64,000 bases of DNA from Rhodanobacter sp. C05. GTDB taxonomy: Bacteria; Pseudomonadota; Gammaproteobacteria; Xanthomonadales; Rhodanobacteraceae. The first letter of the stretch is position 1, and every line of letters begins with the position of its first letter. Position numbers and translations under genes: made by a program. The stretch spans positions 124,001-188,000 of the forward strand of contig NZ_MUNQ01000026.1 of NCBI RefSeq assembly GCF_002001165.1. The letters are read 5' to 3'. Shown one piece after another: positions 20,516-29,679 of this stretch. The notes beneath the pieces are model-generated. The model was not told the DNA's origin and made no database searches. It worked only from the letters and a program-made list of their open reading frames with translations.

Positions 20516-21730
20516 TCACACCGATCGCGTTGCCACCACCGGCGGCACCGCCGCCGCGCGCAGCGCCGGACCGAGTACGGCGAGCTGGCCCAGTCCCCAC
20601 AAAATCAATGCGCCGACCGGCAGGTAATACAGCGGCAGCCGCGGCAACTCGTAGTGCGTCATCAGCAGCAGGTTCAACGCAAACGCCAGCAGCATGCCCA
20701 GCCCAATGCCGAACGTGACGATCAGGAAATTCTCGGTCTGGAAGTAGCTCAGGATGTCGCCGCGGCTGGCGCCAAGTGCACGGCGGATGCCGATCTGCCG
20801 ACGTCGCTGCTGCACCCAGAAACTGGCAAGGCCGACGATGCCGAGCGCGGTGACCAGCAACAACGCAGCGATCACGCCGACGAGAATGCCGGCCATGACG
20901 CGATCCTGTCGAAAATAATTTGCACGCAGGCTGCCGATGGTCTGGCTCGCCTTGCTGTCGATCACCGTATCGGGCGCGATGGTGGCCATCGCCGCCCGGG
21001 CGTCGCGCAACACCCGTGGCAATTGCGCGGGATCGGCGCGCAGCAGATACATGCCCGCAAGCTGCGCACCCGGCTGCGCTGGTACGAATACCGACCATTC
21101 GATCGTGTTCGGGCCGCCCTCGCCACCGTACGGACGCGCCAGATGCGCCAGCACACCGACCACCCGAAAATGAAGTTTGTCACTCCAGAATTCCTTGCCG
21201 AGCGGATCGGCGCCCGGCCACAGATGCTCGGCCAGCGCACGCGTCACCCATACGGCGGAGTCATCCGGCACGAATTGATGGATGGGCTGGTAATCGGCGG
21301 CCTGCGGCACGCTGCCGGCGACCATCTGCACGCCCAGAGCCTTGAAGCTTCCGGGGCCGCCAACATAGAGATCCACCACGCCGCCGAAGTGCTTGCCGTC
21401 GGCATCGGTGGTGATGCCAGCGGTACCGGCGTGGTCGCCGAACGGCACCTGGTTGATCACGCTGACCGACTGCACGCCGGGAAGTTTAGCGAGGCCATCG
21501 AGCACGCGCGCGTTGAGGTCGACACCCTTCGTTGGGTCATAGCCGGTCAGTTTCATCGCAGCCAGTGCGTTCTCGTCGACACCGCTGATGACATGGGTCT
21601 GCTGCACGCGGCTGACGATCAGGAAACAGGCATTGCACAGCACCGCACAGGCCAGCGCGATTTCCAGTGCGATCAGGATGCTGGCCAGGCGATGGCGGCG
21701 CAGCGCGGCGAGGATAGGCTGGATCTGCAT
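20516..21730 (-). CDS. MacB/FtsX-type permease, A-type, pair 3
   Basis: 404 residues: start MQIQPILAALRRHRL, helix 1 with ALACAVLCNACFLIVSRV, coupling motif WVQQRRRQIGIRRALGASRGD, end PPVVATRSV. A strong GAGGAGG site four bases before ATG 21730 overlaps the TGA of its B partner (10-bp gap). Its periplasmic domain is among the most divergent of the A group, with a Gly-rich stretch VVDLYVGGPGSF. Confidence 0.88.
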   Translation of the reverse strand: MQIQPILAALRRHRLASILIALEIALACAVLCNACFLIVSRVQQTHVISGVDENALAAMKLTGYDPTKGVDLNARVLDGLAKLPGVQSVSVINQVPFGDHAGTAGITTDADGKHFGGVVDLYVGGPGSFKALGVQMVAGSVPQAADYQPIHQFVPDDSAVWVTRALAEHLWPGADPLGKEFWSDKLHFRVVGVLAHLARPYGGEGGPNTIEWSVFVPAQPGAQLAGMYLLRADPAQLPRVLRDARAAMATIAPDTVIDSKASQTIGSLRANYFRQDRVMAGILVGVIAALLLVTALGIVGLASFWVQQRRRQIGIRRALGASRGDILSYFQTENFLIVTFGIGLGMLLAFALNLLLMTHYELPRLPLYYLPVGALILWGLGQLAVLGPALRAAAVPPVVATRSV

Positions 21731-21740
21731 GATGTCCTCC

Positions 21741-23063
21741 TCAGAGCGTCTTCAATTGCAGGCTGGGCGCCATGCGGCTGGCGCGTAGCGCGGGCAGCAC
21801 GCCGGCCAGCAGGCTGGCGGCGATAGCCAGTGCGAACGTGGCCAGGAACATCGTCGTATCCAGATGCACCAGGTCGGCATATTCGATCGGCTGGCTGCGT
21901 ACCAGCCGCAGGCCAAGCAGGGTCAGCAACAGACCGCCGGCGCCGCCGAGCAGTCCGATCAGGCCGGCTTCGACCAGGCATTGCGCAAACACCATCGCAC
22001 GGCTGGCACCCAGCGCACGGCGAACGCCGATTTCGCCGGCGCGACGCAGGAACTTCGCCAGCAACAGACCCACCGTGTTGAAAAGACAGATCAGCAGAAA
22101 GGCAAACGCAAGCCACGTCTGCAGGCGCACATCGCTGGGCACCACCTGATTGAAGTCGAGCCATGCCATCAGGCTGCGCAACTGCGTGTTGTCGGCATGC
22201 CCGAAGCGGCCCAAGGCTTTCTGCTGGGCTGCATAGTCGGCCACGAAACGTCGGTAGCTATCGACCTTCGCAGCGCTGTCCAGTTGCACCCACAACGCCA
22301 CCCACACGCAGGTCGAGTTCTGCAGATGCACCGGGTCGTCCGGCATGCTCCAGCAGGTGAATGGCTGGAAGCCGCCGGCATTGATTTCCAGCGAACTCTG
22401 TAACGGCAGGAAGACATCCTCCGGCTTGCTGTAGAAGCTCGCCGTATCACCGTTGGAGAAGCGGCCGCCCGTCACGTCGTAGAACTGCGGCGAGGGCCGC
22501 CACGGCGCCAGCACACCGATGATACGCACATCGGTATCCTTCAGTCGCAGCGTGCGACCCACGCTGTTGGCACCGTTGAAAAGCTTGTCGTTGAGATTCG
22601 ACGAGATCACCGCCACCCGTGTACGGTTCTGGTCGTCCTGCGCCGTCCAACTGCTGCCATAGCGGAACGGCACGTCGAACATCGGAAAGAAATCACTGGT
22701 CGTCGACAGCATCTGCACCATCAACGGCGGCAGGTTCACCTGCGGCGCGGTCAAGCGCAGCTGGCTGCTGGTCACCATCGCCTGACGATCTGCGCGATGC
22801 GCGCTCCACAGATCCAGCGCGGAGCGATAATCCATCATGTCGTAGGGTAGGTGCGTCGCCTTCGGGCTGGGATCCGGATCGACCTGCGGATAGAACAACG
22901 TACCGCTCTTGCCCGGCAGCGGATCGCCCGACAGCAGGTGCATCACCGTCAACGTGGTCATGCTGGCGCCGATACCGACCGCAATGGCAATCACCATCAA
23001 CGCCGTCAACACCTTGTTGCGCTTCAAGCTGCGCAGTGCGAGATCCAGGTAGTAGGCAAACAT
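21741..23063 (-). CDS. MacB/FtsX-type permease, B-type, pair 3
   Basis: 440 residues, the longest permease: MFAYYLDLALRSLKRNK, TTLTVMHLLSGDPLPGKSGTLFYPQVDP after helix 1, STTSDFFPMFDVPFRYGSSW in the periplasmic domain, coupling motif RRAGEIGVRRALGASRAM, end QLKTL. GGAG lies about eight bases before ATG 23063. Two Cys near the middle (QPFTCWSM..STCVW) could form a periplasmic disulphide; similar paired Cys occur in pair-4 and pair-6 B members. Confidence 0.88.
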   Translation of the reverse strand: MFAYYLDLALRSLKRNKVLTALMVIAIAVGIGASMTTLTVMHLLSGDPLPGKSGTLFYPQVDPDPSPKATHLPYDMMDYRSALDLWSAHRADRQAMVTSSQLRLTAPQVNLPPLMVQMLSTTSDFFPMFDVPFRYGSSWTAQDDQNRTRVAVISSNLNDKLFNGANSVGRTLRLKDTDVRIIGVLAPWRPSPQFYDVTGGRFSNGDTASFYSKPEDVFLPLQSSLEINAGGFQPFTCWSMPDDPVHLQNSTCVWVALWVQLDSAAKVDSYRRFVADYAAQQKALGRFGHADNTQLRSLMAWLDFNQVVPSDVRLQTWLAFAFLLICLFNTVGLLLAKFLRRAGEIGVRRALGASRAMVFAQCLVEAGLIGLLGGAGGLLLTLLGLRLVRSQPIEYADLVHLDTTMFLATFALAIAASLLAGVLPALRASRMAPSLQLKTL

Positions 23064-23089
23064 GCATCAAGCTCCATTCATGGAATGCA

Positions 23090-24322
23090 TCACACCGACC
23101 TCGTCGCCACCACCGGCGGCACCGCCGCGGCGCGCAGCGCCGGACCGAGCACTGCGACCTGTCCGATCAGCCACAGCAGCACGGCGCCTACCGGGAAATA
23201 GACGCCCGGAAGCCGCGGCAATTCGTAGTGGCTCATCAGGAACAGGTTGATGCCGTAGGCCAGCACCATGCCGAGCGCGATACCGAACGTGGCCAGCACG
23301 AAATTCTCGGTCTGGAAGTAGTGCAGGATGTTGCCGCGGGTGGCACCGAGCGCACGGCGCACGCCGATGGTACGACGGCGCTGCGCCACCCAGAAGCTGG
23401 CGAGACCGACGATGCCGAGTGCGGTAACGGTCAGTAGCGCCGCGATTACGCCGACCAGCATGCCGGCCATTGCCCGGTCGTCCTGGAAAAACTTCCGGCG
23501 CACCTCATCGAAGCTGCGCTGGGTGGTCACCACGCGCTGCGGGTCGGCCTTCTTCAGTGCAGCCAGCGCGGCGGCCAGCACGTTCGCGCGGTCTTCCGGC
23601 CGGGTGCGGATCAGGTAGCTCTGGTCCTTGCTCGCGCCCATGCGCAGCGGCACAACCATGGTGTATTGCGCCTTGGCCGTGTCGTAGGCATTCGGCCGCA
23701 CCAGGCTGTCCACCACGCCGACCACACGCAGGCCCACCACGGGCGTGAGGTAGATGATGCGGCCTAATGGGTTCTGTCCCGGCCATAGGCGCTCTGCCAA
23801 GGTCTGGGTGATCAGCGTTACATGCGGCAGGCTCTTGCTGTCGCCGTTGCCGAGCCCCTTCATCGCCGTCTCCACGTCGACGAAATCATCGGACTGCAGG
23901 TCGCGCCCGGACACCAGCCGCGTGCCCAGCGTCGGCACCAGGTTTTCGCCGAAGTAGGTGGTGGCGAAGAGCGTGCGCTCGGGCTGCGCGGGGTCGAGCC
24001 GGATATTGCCGTTCGACGACGAGCTGCCGAACGGCACCTGGTTGGAGGAAGCCACCGAAATCACTCCCGGCACCTGCCTGAGTACCGCCACATCCTCGGC
24101 GAGGCGGGCATACGGGTTGGATGGTGTCGTGACGTCGGCCACCTGGATCTGCAGCAGCTCGTGTTCGGCCACGCCGCTGGGCATGTCCATGCGCTGCAGG
24201 CGCTGGCCGATCAGGAACACCGCGTTGCAGACGATCGCGCAGGTCAGCGCGATCTCCAGGATCAGCAGCCAGGACGTGAGCTTGTGCCGGCGCAGCGTGG
24301 AAAGGATCGGAAGAATGTCCAT
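23090..24322 (-). CDS. MacB/FtsX-type permease, A-type, pair 4
   Basis: 410 residues from ATG 24322: MDILPILSTLRRHKL, helix 1 with ALTCAIVCNAVFLIGQRL, coupling motif WVAQRRRTIGVRRALGATRGN, end PPVVATRSV. The ribosome-binding GAGG is part of the partner's stop codon (TGAGG); a GTG six bases upstream is an alternative. Its coupling region is intermediate between pairs 1-3 (WVQQRRR, GIRR) and pairs 5-7 (WVGQR, GVRR). Confidence 0.88.
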   Translation of the reverse strand: MDILPILSTLRRHKLTSWLLILEIALTCAIVCNAVFLIGQRLQRMDMPSGVAEHELLQIQVADVTTPSNPYARLAEDVAVLRQVPGVISVASSNQVPFGSSSSNGNIRLDPAQPERTLFATTYFGENLVPTLGTRLVSGRDLQSDDFVDVETAMKGLGNGDSKSLPHVTLITQTLAERLWPGQNPLGRIIYLTPVVGLRVVGVVDSLVRPNAYDTAKAQYTMVVPLRMGASKDQSYLIRTRPEDRANVLAAALAALKKADPQRVVTTQRSFDEVRRKFFQDDRAMAGMLVGVIAALLTVTALGIVGLASFWVAQRRRTIGVRRALGATRGNILHYFQTENFVLATFGIALGMVLAYGINLFLMSHYELPRLPGVYFPVGAVLLWLIGQVAVLGPALRAAAVPPVVATRSV

Positions 24323-24329
24323 GCTCACC

Positions 24330-25637
24330 TCAGTTGCTCTTCAATTGCAGGGCGGGTGCGATCTGGCAGGCGCGCCAGGCAGGAAGCAAGCCGGCCAGCA
24401 GGGTGGCGCACACCGCCAGCACGAAGGTGGTGAACAGCATGCTCAGATCCAGGTGTGCCAGCACGGCATAGTCCGAAGGCCGCTGTCGTACCAGCCACAG
24501 TCCGAACATCGCCAGCAGAAGGCCACCGATGCCGCCGACCAGACCGACCACGCCGGATTCGATCAGCAACTGCGCGAACAACGCACGCCGCGATGCACCC
24601 AATGCACGACGCACGCCCAACTCAGCCGCACGACGCATGAACTTGGCCAGCATCAGCCCCACCGTGTTGACCAGACACACCAGCAGGAAGCCGAACGCCA
24701 GTCCGTTCTGCAGGCGCACGTCGTCGGGTACCACCATCTGGTAATCGAGCCACTGCATCACGCTGCGCAGGCGCACGTTGGGCGCGCGCTGAAAGCGGCC
24801 CAGAGCCTTCTGGTCTTGCGAGTAGTGCACCAGAAACTCCTTGTACGCGGCTGCTTTCGCGGGGCTGTCCAGTTGCGTCCAGAACTGCAGCCACACGCAG
24901 CTATCCGAAGGCAGGATGCTGCCGACGCCACCGCCGCCATTGCCCCAGCAATCGGTCGATCCGTTGCGGTCCAGCCGCAACTCCAGCATGGTCTGCAGCG
25001 GCAGGAACACCTGCTCGCCATAGGCGTAGGAGCCGGTATTGAGATCATAGAAATGCGGGTTCGGCTGCCAGCTGTCCAGCACGCCCACGACGCGGAAGGA
25101 GGTGCCCGCCATGCGCAGCGTGCGGCCCACGCTGTTGGCACCGGCAAACAGCTTGTCGTTAAGCGATTTCGCGATCACCACCTCGCGCGCCTTGGCCTCG
25201 CCTTCCGCATCGGTCCAGTTGTGGCCATACAGGAATGGAGCGTCGAACATCGCGAAGAAATCCGCTGTGGTGTAGCGCGCCTCAACGTAAAACGGATCTA
25301 GCGAGGACTGTTCGGGCTGGACCGGCACCGAGCCGCCGCTCATCAAGGCTTGATGGTCCGCGCGCCCGGCATGCAGCAGGTTCAGGCCATCGATCAGGGT
25401 GACCTGATCCGGCGGCTCCTTGTTCGGAAGCATGCCCTTGATGTCCTGCGGATCGACCTGCGGGTAGTACAGCTGTGCGCTCTTGCCGGGCAACGGATCG
25501 CCGGACAATACATGCAGCACGGTCAGCGTGGTCATGCTGGCGCCGATGCCGAGCGCGATCGCCAGCACCATCAGCGCGGTGAGCGCCTTGTTGCGCCTGA
25601 GACTGCGCAGGGCCAGATCCAGATAATAGGTAAACAT
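24330..25637 (-). CDS. MacB/FtsX-type permease, B-type, pair 4
   Basis: 435 residues: MFTYYLDLALRSLRRNKALTALMVLAIALGIGASMTTLTVLHV, then SGDPLPGKSAQLYYPQVDPQ, YTTADFFAMFDAPFLYGHNW, coupling motif RRAAELGVRRALGASRRA, end QLKSN. GGGGAG lies before ATG 25637. Periplasmic cysteines flank STDCWGNGGGG..SDSCVW. Fifty-one bases after the A5 stop. Confidence 0.88.
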   Translation of the reverse strand: MFTYYLDLALRSLRRNKALTALMVLAIALGIGASMTTLTVLHVLSGDPLPGKSAQLYYPQVDPQDIKGMLPNKEPPDQVTLIDGLNLLHAGRADHQALMSGGSVPVQPEQSSLDPFYVEARYTTADFFAMFDAPFLYGHNWTDAEGEAKAREVVIAKSLNDKLFAGANSVGRTLRMAGTSFRVVGVLDSWQPNPHFYDLNTGSYAYGEQVFLPLQTMLELRLDRNGSTDCWGNGGGGVGSILPSDSCVWLQFWTQLDSPAKAAAYKEFLVHYSQDQKALGRFQRAPNVRLRSVMQWLDYQMVVPDDVRLQNGLAFGFLLVCLVNTVGLMLAKFMRRAAELGVRRALGASRRALFAQLLIESGVVGLVGGIGGLLLAMFGLWLVRQRPSDYAVLAHLDLSMLFTTFVLAVCATLLAGLLPAWRACQIAPALQLKSN

Positions 25638-25688
25638 GCTCGAACTCCCCTTGCCTCCCGCCTCCCGCGAAAGGAGGTGGGCACAGAA

Positions 25689-26939
25689 TCAAACCGCCCG
25701 TGTCGCCACCACCGGCGGCACATTGGATGCGCGCCGGGCCGGCACGAACACCGCGGCCTGCCCCAACACCAGTACCGCCAGCACGCCGATAAGCACATAG
25801 ATCACCGGCATGCGGTCCATCTCGAAGTGGATGATCAACCACAGATTGAGACCGAGCGCGAGCAAGATGCCGATCGCGGCCCCGATGCCGGCAATCAACA
25901 GGTTTTCAAGCTGGAAGTAATGCAGGATGTCGATCTTGCGTGCGCCCAATGTGCGTCGCACGCCGATCTGCCGCTGTCGCTGACCGACCCAGAAGCTGGT
26001 GAGGCCGACGATGCCGGCGGCAGTGATGCTGAGCAGAATCAGGCAGACCACGCTCATCAGTATCGCCATCCCCAGGTCGGCTCGATAAGCATCGGCACGA
26101 ATATCCGCGAAGGAGCGCACGCCATGCTCTTCATCGATCACGCGCATGGGATTGACCGTATACAGCGCGGGCCGTACTGCAAGCATCGCAGCTTCCAGTC
26201 GCCCTGGTTTTGCACGCACCACAGTGCGCGAGAAATTCGCATCCTGCCGGACCGGGAACAGGGCCGAATACCAGGTGAGGCTGCTGCCTGCGGTATCGAC
26301 CGCGCTCTGCAGTCGCGCGACCACGCCGACAATGGTGGTTGGTGTGCTGCTGCTGTCGAGATAAATCACCTTGCCTACGGCGTTGCCCTGTGGAAACAGC
26401 TTGTCTGCGATCGGCTGGGTGATGATCGCAAGCACCGGCTCACTCTGGTCGCGCATTGGCTTGTGCTGGATATCGGCGGAGGTAAACGCACGGCCTGCGA
26501 TCAGCTGCAGGCCCAAGGTCGGGAGCGCCTGCTCGTCGCCATAGTAGAAATTCGAGTCGATCGTGTCCTTTTGCTGCAAAGGCTTCAGCCCGATGCCTCC
26601 GACCGAACCGGAATGAAGCAATGGCAGCGATCGGATCGGCGCCGCCGAAACTACGTCCGGCAGGTTGCGCAAGGCAGCCAGATCCGCCTGCTGCATGCTG
26701 TCCAGCTTTTCCACTCCGGCTGGATCATCTGCGCTGGGCGCACCCACCCACTGCTGGGTGATCAGGAACAGATCGTTCTCTTCGTGCATGCCGGTGGGCT
26801 GGTTCACCCGCTCGATGCGCTGGCCGATGATGAAAATCGCATTGCAGACGATCGCCAGGGTCAGCGCGATCTGCAGCGCAATCAGCACCACGCCGGCCTT
26901 GTGCCTGCGCAAGGCAGCAATGATTGGATGCACTGTCAT
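25689..26939 (-). CDS. MacB/FtsX-type permease, A-type, pair 5 (partner lost)
   Basis: 416 residues: MTVHPIIAALRRHKAGVVL, helix 1 with ALTLAIVCNAIFIIGQRIERV, coupling motif WVGQRQRQIGVRRTLGARKID, end PPVVATRAV. It is closest to the pair-6 A protein, sharing long stretches such as AIVCNA-x-FIIGQR and DDPAGVEKLD, consistent with a recent duplication. The B gene expected just upstream is missing; a 14-codon remnant overlaps this start as ATGA. It may pair with another B protein or be inactive. Confidence 0.87.
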   Translation of the reverse strand: MTVHPIIAALRRHKAGVVLIALQIALTLAIVCNAIFIIGQRIERVNQPTGMHEENDLFLITQQWVGAPSADDPAGVEKLDSMQQADLAALRNLPDVVSAAPIRSLPLLHSGSVGGIGLKPLQQKDTIDSNFYYGDEQALPTLGLQLIAGRAFTSADIQHKPMRDQSEPVLAIITQPIADKLFPQGNAVGKVIYLDSSSTPTTIVGVVARLQSAVDTAGSSLTWYSALFPVRQDANFSRTVVRAKPGRLEAAMLAVRPALYTVNPMRVIDEEHGVRSFADIRADAYRADLGMAILMSVVCLILLSITAAGIVGLTSFWVGQRQRQIGVRRTLGARKIDILHYFQLENLLIAGIGAAIGILLALGLNLWLIIHFEMDRMPVIYVLIGVLAVLVLGQAAVFVPARRASNVPPVVATRAV

Positions 26940-26980
26940 GCCGCGCTCACTGGCGCCCTTTTAAGGTAATAACCGAACAT
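26936..26980 (-). pseudogene. Relic of the pair-5 B-type permease (14 codons)
   Basis: A mini-ORF preceded by AGGAG encodes MFGYYLKRAPVSAA and stops with ATGA over the A5 start. MFGYYL matches the first six residues of the pair-1 B protein (MFGYYLDLAL), and the following CTTAAAAG resembles the CTGAAG/TTGAAG near the end of B genes. The simplest reading is an in-place deletion of about 1.3 kb that left the start codon, ribosome-binding site and stop region. It may now serve only as a translational leader for A5. Confidence 0.7.
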
Positions 26981-27044
26981 GCACCCAATACTCCTGCACA
27001 TGAAACCCGCTTCCGTCAGCGACAAAAGAGATAAGGGAAGATCA

Positions 27045-28301
27045 TCAGGCTGCGCGCGTCGCTTCTACCGGCGGCACGTTGGAAGCACGCCGTGCCGGCA
27101 CGAATACCGCCGCCTGGCCGATCGCCAGCATCGCCAGCACACCGGTCACCACGTACAGCAGCGGGATGCGCGTCATCTCGTAATGCGTCATCAGCCAGGT
27201 ATTGAGGCCCACCGCCAGCAGCACGCCCAGCACCACACCTCCGCCGGCAATCAGCAGATTCTCGATCTGGAAGTAATGCAGGATGTCGATCTTGCGGGCA
27301 CCCAGGGCGCGGCGTACGCCGATCTGCCGATGGCGCTGGCCGACCCAGAAACTGGTGAGGCCGACGATGCCCGCCGCCGTGACGCACAGCAGGATCAGGC
27401 AGACCACGCCCATCAGGATCGCCATGCCGACATCGGCGCGGTAGGCGCTGGCGCGGATATCGGCGAATGACTTGACGCTCTCATCGTCGTCCAGCACGCG
27501 CATCGGATTGACGGCATACAGCGCCGCGGGCACGGCGTGCATCGCCGCATCGCGACGCCCCGGTTTGGCACGCACCACATAGCGCGCAAAGCTCGCATCC
27601 AGCCGGGTCGGCACGAGTGTCGAATACCAGGCAAAGTCATTGCCAAAACTTCCGGTGCTTGGGATCTGCAGGCGTGCGACCACGCCAATGATGGTGCTCG
27701 GCGCAGCGCTGCCATCCGAATAGATCACCTTGCCGACCGCATTGCCCTGCGGGAACAACTTGTCGGCCAGTGCCTGGGTCACGATTACGACCGGACGGTC
27801 GCGCTGGTCGCGGGCACCCTGATGCTGCACGTCGCCAGCATTGAAGGCGCGGCCCGCCACCAGGTGCAGACCCAGCGTGGTCATTGCCTGTTCGTCAGTG
27901 AAGTAATACGCCGTGCGCGGGTTGCCTTTACCCAGTGTGTCTGCTGGCTTGAGCGACAGCGAGCCAGTCCATGAGGAATTGAGCAGGGGCACGGAATTGC
28001 TTGGCGCCACTGAAGCCACGTCCGGCAGGTTGCGCAACGCGGCCAGGTCTTCCCGCTGCATCACGTCGAGTTTTTCCACGCCGGCCGGATCGTCCCCGCT
28101 GGGCGCACCCACCCATTGCTGGGTGACCAGGAACAGATCGTTCTCGTCCAAACCAGTGGGCCGGTTCACTCGCTCGACACGCTGGCCGATGATGAATACC
28201 GCATTGCAGACGATCGCCAGGGTCAGCGCGATCTGCAGCGAGATCAGCACGACGCCGGCCTTGTGTTTGCGCAATGCCGCAAGAATGGGATGCATTGTCA
28301 T
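27045..28301 (-). CDS. MacB/FtsX-type permease, A-type, pair 6
   Basis: 418 residues: MTMHPILAALRKHKAGVVL, ALTLAIVCNAVFIIGQRVERV, coupling motif WVGQRHRQIGVRRALGARKID, end PPVEATRAA. GAGG overlapping the partner's TGA stop lies eight bases before ATG 28301. Sister of the pair-5 A protein. Downstream it is followed by a 64-bp gap and the B5 relic. Confidence 0.88.
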   Translation of the reverse strand: MTMHPILAALRKHKAGVVLISLQIALTLAIVCNAVFIIGQRVERVNRPTGLDENDLFLVTQQWVGAPSGDDPAGVEKLDVMQREDLAALRNLPDVASVAPSNSVPLLNSSWTGSLSLKPADTLGKGNPRTAYYFTDEQAMTTLGLHLVAGRAFNAGDVQHQGARDQRDRPVVIVTQALADKLFPQGNAVGKVIYSDGSAAPSTIIGVVARLQIPSTGSFGNDFAWYSTLVPTRLDASFARYVVRAKPGRRDAAMHAVPAALYAVNPMRVLDDDESVKSFADIRASAYRADVGMAILMGVVCLILLCVTAAGIVGLTSFWVGQRHRQIGVRRALGARKIDILHYFQIENLLIAGGGVVLGVLLAVGLNTWLMTHYEMTRIPLLYVVTGVLAMLAIGQAAVFVPARRASNVPPVEATRAA

Positions 28302-28311
28302 GAGGGTTTCC

Positions 28312-29628
28312 TCAATTGCTCTTGAGCTGCCACGCGGGTTGCACGCGTGAAGCACGGAAGGTGGGATAGAGGCCAGCCAGCGTGGTCGCGATGACGGCCA
28401 CCAGCAGGGTCAGCGTGAGGAGCGAGAAGTCGACCCGCGCCAGCGCGGCGATGTCCTTCGGCAGCACCCAGCCCACACTGACCACGCCAACGCCGGTCAG
28501 CATCAGGCCCAACACACCTCCGGCCAGACCGATGATGCTGGCCTCGGTAAGGAACTGCGCATAGATCGCCAGGCGCGGCGCGCCCAGCGCGCGTCGCACG
28601 CCGATCTCGCTGCTGCGGCGCAGGAATTTCGCCAGCAGCAGGCCTGCCGTATTGACCAGGCACGCCAGCAGCAGGCCGAGTGCCACCAGCAGAGACACCT
28701 TGGTATCACTGGGTACGACGTGCTGGTTGTCCAGCCAATGCGGCAGATCGCGCAGACGGTTGTTCGGCGCCCAGCCGAAGTGGCCGGATTGCTGCAGGTC
28801 GTGCGCATAGCCATCGAGATACTGCTTGTAAGCCGTTGCCGCCGCCGTGTCGTCCAGCTCGGCCATGTAGGCGATCCATACGCAGGCGGAGTGCTGCAGG
28901 CCGACAAAGCCCGACTCGGTAGGAACCGCGTTGCAATTGGTATTGCCGTCGTTGGGTATACCCACGGTGATGGCCCGCTGGAACGGCAGGAACACATCCT
29001 CCACGCCGGTGGAGAACCCACCACTGTTGACCACATCGAAGAAGCGCGGCTGCGGGTTCCAGTCGTTGAGCACGCCCACCACGCGATAATCCTTGCCCTC
29101 GATGTTGACCGTCTTGCCCACGCTGTTGCTGCCGCCGAACAGCTTCTGGTTCAGCTTGCTGCTGATCACCACGACCGCGGCGCGTTGCGTATCGTCGTCC
29201 GCACTCCAGCCGCTGCCGTACAGGAACGGCACGTCCAGCATCGGGAAGAACTCGCTGTACACCGCGTGGCCACTGACGTTGATCGGATGCTTGCTGGCAT
29301 CCGCCGGCACGATCGACGGGGAAATCTGATACATCGCCGACTGCAGCTTGGCGCGGTGATCACGCATCAGGGTGATCGCATCGTTGTAGTCCATCGCATT
29401 CGGCGGCTCGCCGTCGCTGCCACGCCCGTTCGGCCCCCAATTGTCGATCTGCGGCACAAACAGCTTCGCCGACTTCCACGGGATCGGATCGCCGGATACC
29501 GCACGAAACACCGAATAGGTGGTCATCGATGCCGCCACACCAAAGGCAATGGTCAGCACCATCAGTGCAGTGAGGCCGGGGCTGCGCCGGAGGCTGCGAA
29601 TAGCCAGTTCAAGGTAGTAAGCAAACAT
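28312..29628 (-). CDS. MacB/FtsX-type permease, B-type, pair 6
   Basis: 438 residues: MFAYYLELAIRSLRRSPGLTALMVLTIAFGVAASMTTYSVFRAV, then SGDPIPWKSAKLFVPQIDNWGP. With the pair-7 B protein it forms a distinct subgroup (SVFRAVSG-x-PIP and FVPQID/FIPQID instead of LTVLH..SGDPLP and YPQVDP). Coupling motif RRSSEIGVRRALGAPRLA, end QLKSN. GGAGAG precedes ATG 29628. Two Cys flank NCNAVPTESGFVGLQHSACVW. Confidence 0.88.
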   Translation of the reverse strand: MFAYYLELAIRSLRRSPGLTALMVLTIAFGVAASMTTYSVFRAVSGDPIPWKSAKLFVPQIDNWGPNGRGSDGEPPNAMDYNDAITLMRDHRAKLQSAMYQISPSIVPADASKHPINVSGHAVYSEFFPMLDVPFLYGSGWSADDDTQRAAVVVISSKLNQKLFGGSNSVGKTVNIEGKDYRVVGVLNDWNPQPRFFDVVNSGGFSTGVEDVFLPFQRAITVGIPNDGNTNCNAVPTESGFVGLQHSACVWIAYMAELDDTAAATAYKQYLDGYAHDLQQSGHFGWAPNNRLRDLPHWLDNQHVVPSDTKVSLLVALGLLLACLVNTAGLLLAKFLRRSSEIGVRRALGAPRLAIYAQFLTEASIIGLAGGVLGLMLTGVGVVSVGWVLPKDIAALARVDFSLLTLTLLVAVIATTLAGLYPTFRASRVQPAWQLKSN

Positions 29629-29679
29629 GTGTCCACTCTCCGTTTGCCCCTTCCTGCACTCAGGCGGGGCGTAAAGTTT

